Shown here: positions 43,521-46,057 of the stretch, one piece after another | Position numbering within the stretch: the stretch's first letter is position 1 | Layout: each line of letters opens with the position of its first letter | Source of the DNA: Antarcticimicrobium sediminis | GTDB lineage: Bacteria > Pseudomonadota > Alphaproteobacteria > Rhodobacterales > Rhodobacteraceae | Assembly (NCBI RefSeq): GCF_004348975.1 | Contig: NZ_SMFP01000021.1 | Location: 1-46,057, forward strand | DNA length: 46,057 nt | Direction: 5' to 3' | Notes under the pieces: generated by a model | The model's database searches: none | What the model was told of the DNA's origin: nothing | Seen by the model: the letters and a program-made list of their open reading frames with translations, nothing else | Program-made: the position numbers and the translations under genes

Positions 43521-45890
43521 ATGGTGTTGCAACTGACGGGGCGGATCTCGACCGGCGACGCGCTGCTCGATACCGATCTGCGCCATATCCATATTCTGGA
43601 GGCTGAGACGGGCCCCTATCTCTATGCCGCGACCGGCCAGAATGGCGGGCTTAGTGTCTATCAGATCGACGAATCGGGGCAGCTCGCCAGCCTGGCCGAC
43701 AGCCAGTATTTCGCGCTGTCGGGGATGGGGCTGGGCCGGTTCGACGTCGTGCGGGCGGATGGGGCGACGCAACTGGTGCTGCATGGGGTCGGGGCCGGCA
43801 CGCTGGTGGGCTATGCGATCGAAGAGGACGGCAGGTTGAGCGATGCGGCGCCGCTGGATCTGCCCGGCAGCGGCGGGCAGACCGCAGCCGCGGTGGCCTC
43901 CTATACGCTGCGCGACGGGCATGCGGCGCTTTATATGATCGATGCCGTGACCGGGGCGATCGACGCCTTCCTGACCGACGGCAAGGGCGGGATCATCGCC
44001 GAGGCCACGCTGCACGGGCTGGCAGAGCATTACCAACTCGACAGCGAGGCGGTGCTGGCCCTCGCCGAGACCGGTAGCGGCGGCGGTGGAGGCGGTGTTC
44101 TGCTGGCCGCCGATGGCCGCAGCCAGGGGATCAGCAGCTATACGATCGACGCCGAGACCGGCGCGCTCAGCCGCAGCGCCACGCTGGGGGCGGCCGACGG
44201 GCTGGGCCTGTCCCGGCCCACGGCGTTGGAAACCGTTTCCGCCCATGGCAGCAGCTGGGCGGTGCTGGCTGCCGCCGGGTCCAGTTCGCTCAGCGTCATG
44301 GAGCTGTCGTCTGACGGGGCGCTGCGGCTGGCCGACCATGTGATCGACACCCGCGCCACCCGCTTTGCCGGGGTTTCTGCGCTGGAGGTGGTCGAGGCCG
44401 ACGACCATGTCTTTGTGCTCGCCGGGGGGGCCGATGACGGGATCAGCCTGCTGTCGTTGCTGCCCGACGGGCGGCTGGTACATCTGCAAAGCCTGGCCAA
44501 TGAAAGCGGGCTTGGGCTTGAAAACGTGACCGGGATCGAGGCGGTGCGCAGCGGCGATCAGATCCAGGTCTTTGTCACCTCGGGCACGACAGCCGGGCTG
44601 ACGCAATTCGCCATCGACCTGAACCGGCTGGGCGCGATCATGAACAGCGCCGACAGTGACCCCGACGGCAGTTCCGGCGGCGCGATCGCCGGAACCGGGG
44701 CCGGCGACGTGATCCTGGGCGAGGGGGAAAAGCCGGTCATCTCTGGCGAGGCGGGCGACGATATCCTGGTCTCCGGCTCGGGCGGGGCGGTGCTGACCGG
44801 TGGGGCAGGGGCGGATACATTCGTGCTCGCCCCCACCGGGAACACCCTGCGGATCACCGATTTCGAGCGCGGGATCGACCGGCTTGACCTGAGCCTGTTT
44901 CCAATGCTGCGCAGTATGGACCAGCTGGCGTTCGAGCCAACCTCGAGCGGCACCTGGGTGCGGTTCGACGATACCGAGATCAAGGTGATCAGCGCCGATG
45001 ACGCCCCGCTGACCCCGGCCGATCTCTGGCCCGGCGGGTTTGATACCCCTGACCGGATCAGCATGCCCACGACCCCGCCAGAGCCGGCGGGCAGCGCTGG
45101 CGCGGATGTACTTACCGGGGGCGAGGACGCCGACCAACTGCGCGGGTTGGAGGGCGACGATACACTGAGCGGGGGCGGCGGCCGCGACCTGCTGATCGGG
45201 GGCGACGGTGCGGATCGGCTGCGCGGCGGGTCCGGGCGCGACCGGCTGTTTGGCGGGACCGGACGCGATCGGTTGTTTGGCGGGACCGGACGCGATCGGT
45301 TGTTTGGCGGCGCCGGCCGCGACCGGTTGAATGGCCAGGGCGGCGCGGATCTCCTGCGCGGGGGGGATGGAGATGACACCCTGCGCGGCGGCACCGGCGA
45401 TGACCGGCTGATCGCGGGACGGGGGGAGGATCTGCTGCTCGGGGCCAGCGGCGACGATACCCTCAAGGGGCAGGGGGAGGACGATCTGCTGCGCGGCGGC
45501 ACCGGTGACGACCAGTTGTGGGGACAGGCGGGGAAGGATCGCCTGCTGGGCCAGGGCGGCAATGATCTGCTGCGTGGCGGCGGCGGGCGCGATGTTCTGA
45601 TCGGTGGCAGCGGCAATGACCGTCTTTACGGCGATGCCGGCGATGATCGGCTTACAGGCGGCAAGGGCCGCGACCGCTTCGTGTTTGGAGAAGATCACGG
45701 CGATGACTATATCGCCGATTTCAACCCGGACCAGGACCAGATCCGCTTCGCGATCACGGGGATCAGCTTTGACGATCTGGAGATCCGCGCTGCTGACGAC
45801 GGGGTCGAGATCGACACCGGCACCGGCACGATTCTGCTGGATGGGCTCGACCCCGAGGATCTGACCCCCGAACATTTCCTGTTCTCATAA
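43521..45890 (+). CDS. Beta-propeller RTX calcium-binding protein, type I secreted
   Basis: Secreted protein of 789 aa. Residues about 1-380 are a repeated strand pattern typical of lactonase-like beta-propellers (LYAATGQNGGLSVYQIDESG, GISLLSLLPDGRLVHLQSL and others). Two short calcium-binding blocks follow, then a long RTX array at about 530-723 with GGxGxD-type nonapeptides (GGDGADRLRGG, GRDRLFGGT and so on). It ends in a C-terminal segment (EHFLFS) like type I secretion signals. No N-terminal signal peptide and no type I ABC exporter in the window. The ATG at 43521 is chosen for the upstream GGCGGG; 43494 lacks a ribosome site. A role as matrix or adhesion protein alongside the polysaccharide is likely by context. 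Confidence 0.88.
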   Translation: MVLQLTGRISTGDALLDTDLRHIHILEAETGPYLYAATGQNGGLSVYQIDESGQLASLADSQYFALSGMGLGRFDVVRADGATQLVLHGVGAGTLVGYAIEEDGRLSDAAPLDLPGSGGQTAAAVASYTLRDGHAALYMIDAVTGAIDAFLTDGKGGIIAEATLHGLAEHYQLDSEAVLALAETGSGGGGGGVLLAADGRSQGISSYTIDAETGALSRSATLGAADGLGLSRPTALETVSAHGSSWAVLAAAGSSSLSVMELSSDGALRLADHVIDTRATRFAGVSALEVVEADDHVFVLAGGADDGISLLSLLPDGRLVHLQSLANESGLGLENVTGIEAVRSGDQIQVFVTSGTTAGLTQFAIDLNRLGAIMNSADSDPDGSSGGAIAGTGAGDVILGEGEKPVISGEAGDDILVSGSGGAVLTGGAGADTFVLAPTGNTLRITDFERGIDRLDLSLFPMLRSMDQLAFEPTSSGTWVRFDDTEIKVISADDAPLTPADLWPGGFDTPDRISMPTTPPEPAGSAGADVLTGGEDADQLRGLEGDDTLSGGGGRDLLIGGDGADRLRGGSGRDRLFGGTGRDRLFGGTGRDRLFGGAGRDRLNGQGGADLLRGGDGDDTLRGGTGDDRLIAGRGEDLLLGASGDDTLKGQGEDDLLRGGTGDDQLWGQAGKDRLLGQGGNDLLRGGGGRDVLIGGSGNDRLYGDAGDDRLTGGKGRDRFVFGEDHGDDYIADFNPDQDQIRFAITGISFDDLEIRAADDGVEIDTGTGTILLDGLDPEDLTPEHFLFS
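45234..45314 (+). repeat. Three 27-bp near-identical repeats in the RTX array
   Basis: Units 45234-45260, 45261-45287 and 45288-45314 each encode GRDRLFGGT/A. Units 2 and 3 differ at two bases only, so this part of the array expanded recently and may vary in copy number. Confidence 0.88.
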
Positions 45891-45936
45891 GGGCGCGCGC
45901 CTATTATTTACCATAATATGAATTATTGGCTATATC

Positions 45937-46057
45937 TGTTGTAGCCGCAAAGCTAAAATGTCACCTATGTGCAATTCAGAAATGTCACTCTCCCTGCCGA
46001 GGATAGCAAGTAGAGAGAGCCGACATGGGATGGGTGATGATGAGCGAGCGCGACTTC
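45937..46057 (+). mobile_element. Left end of an ISNCY-like insertion sequence (partial)
   Basis: The tip TGTTGTAGCC (45937-45946) is followed by AATGTCACC (45957-45965) and AATGTCACT (45981-45989), then the start of a transposase gene. The arrangement mirrors positions 69-119 at the left edge. The 46 bases before it (45891-45936) are strongly AT-rich, unlike the rest of the window. Confidence 0.6.
46025..46057 (+). CDS. N-terminus of an ISNCY-like transposase (cut by window end)
   Basis: The last 33 bases encode MGWVMMSERDF, which I recognise as the usual opening of ISNCY-family transposases with a helix-turn-helix N-terminus. A purine-rich AGAGAGAG stretch lies at 46013-46020. Only 11 codons are present, so the family call rests on this and on the terminal motifs upstream. 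Confidence 0.55.
   Translation, partial: MGWVMMSERDF

Noticed and set aside
45180-45660. Regular short repeats that could suggest a CRISPR array
   Set aside because: The repeats are in-frame RTX nonapeptide codons without unique spacers.
43308-45875. 855-codon minus-strand frame with repeats
   Set aside because: Mirror of the RTX gene; its repeats are the complement of the GGxGxD codons.

Overview
The window looks like part of a plasmid from a marine alphaproteobacterium of the Rhodobacterales (roseobacter group). The grounds are the high GC content, a RepA-type initiator divergent from parA-parB, an adjacent dTDP-rhamnose operon, and RTX, DUF2793 and sulfotransferase-like proteins. RepA-I plasmids carrying a rhamnose operon are known in roseobacters as biofilm ('swim-or-stick') plasmids, and this layout fits that type. 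Genus cannot be fixed from sequence alone. No tRNA, rRNA, CRISPR array, conjugation gene or defence gene was seen.

Layout. (1) Both window ends hold termini that look like one insertion-sequence type (paired AATGTCACC motifs, TGTTG outer tips), and an IS30-family element lies next to the left one. (2) 1.2-12.1 kb holds precursor and exopolysaccharide genes: glmM, galE, a yjb-like secretion operon (yjbH-yjbF plus a tiny secreted YjbE-like protein with its own promoter), a membrane nucleotide-sugar dehydratase of the CapD/WbpM type, galU, a priming sugar-phosphate transferase and an epimerase. (3) 12.2-13.4 kb holds an outer-membrane polysaccharide export lipoprotein, followed by a strong bidirectional terminator. 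(4) 13.5-16.8 kb is the rmlCBDA operon for dTDP-L-rhamnose. (5) 17-21.3 kb is the replicon: repA, an origin with three 22-bp iterons and a perfect DnaA box, parA, parB, and two 18-bp parS-like palindromes. (6) 21.3-26.4 kb holds a UDP-glucuronate-epimerase-like enzyme, a glycosyltransferase and an ABC capsule exporter (KpsM, KpsE, KpsT types). (7) 26.4-35 kb holds a GlfT2-like galactofuranosyltransferase candidate, UDP-galactopyranose mutase and five sulfotransferase-like genes. (8) 35.4-41.6 kb is an unknown protein, two GT2 glycosyltransferases, then gmd, fcl and manC for GDP-L-fucose. (9) 41.9-45.9 kb holds a DUF2793/peptidase G2 protein and a beta-propeller RTX protein.

Together the genes can supply UDP-Glc/Gal, UDP-GlcA/GalA, UDP-Galf, dTDP-Rha and GDP-Fuc. 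They can also assemble glycan, export it through an ABC/OPX machine, and probably sulfate it. The most interesting proposal is a plasmid-borne locus for a sulfated, galactofuranose-containing (possibly fucosylated) capsule. The individual families are known; the combination, and the sulfotransferase-like set sharing a P-loop and a distal S/A-E motif, are inference and would need chemical and genetic tests.
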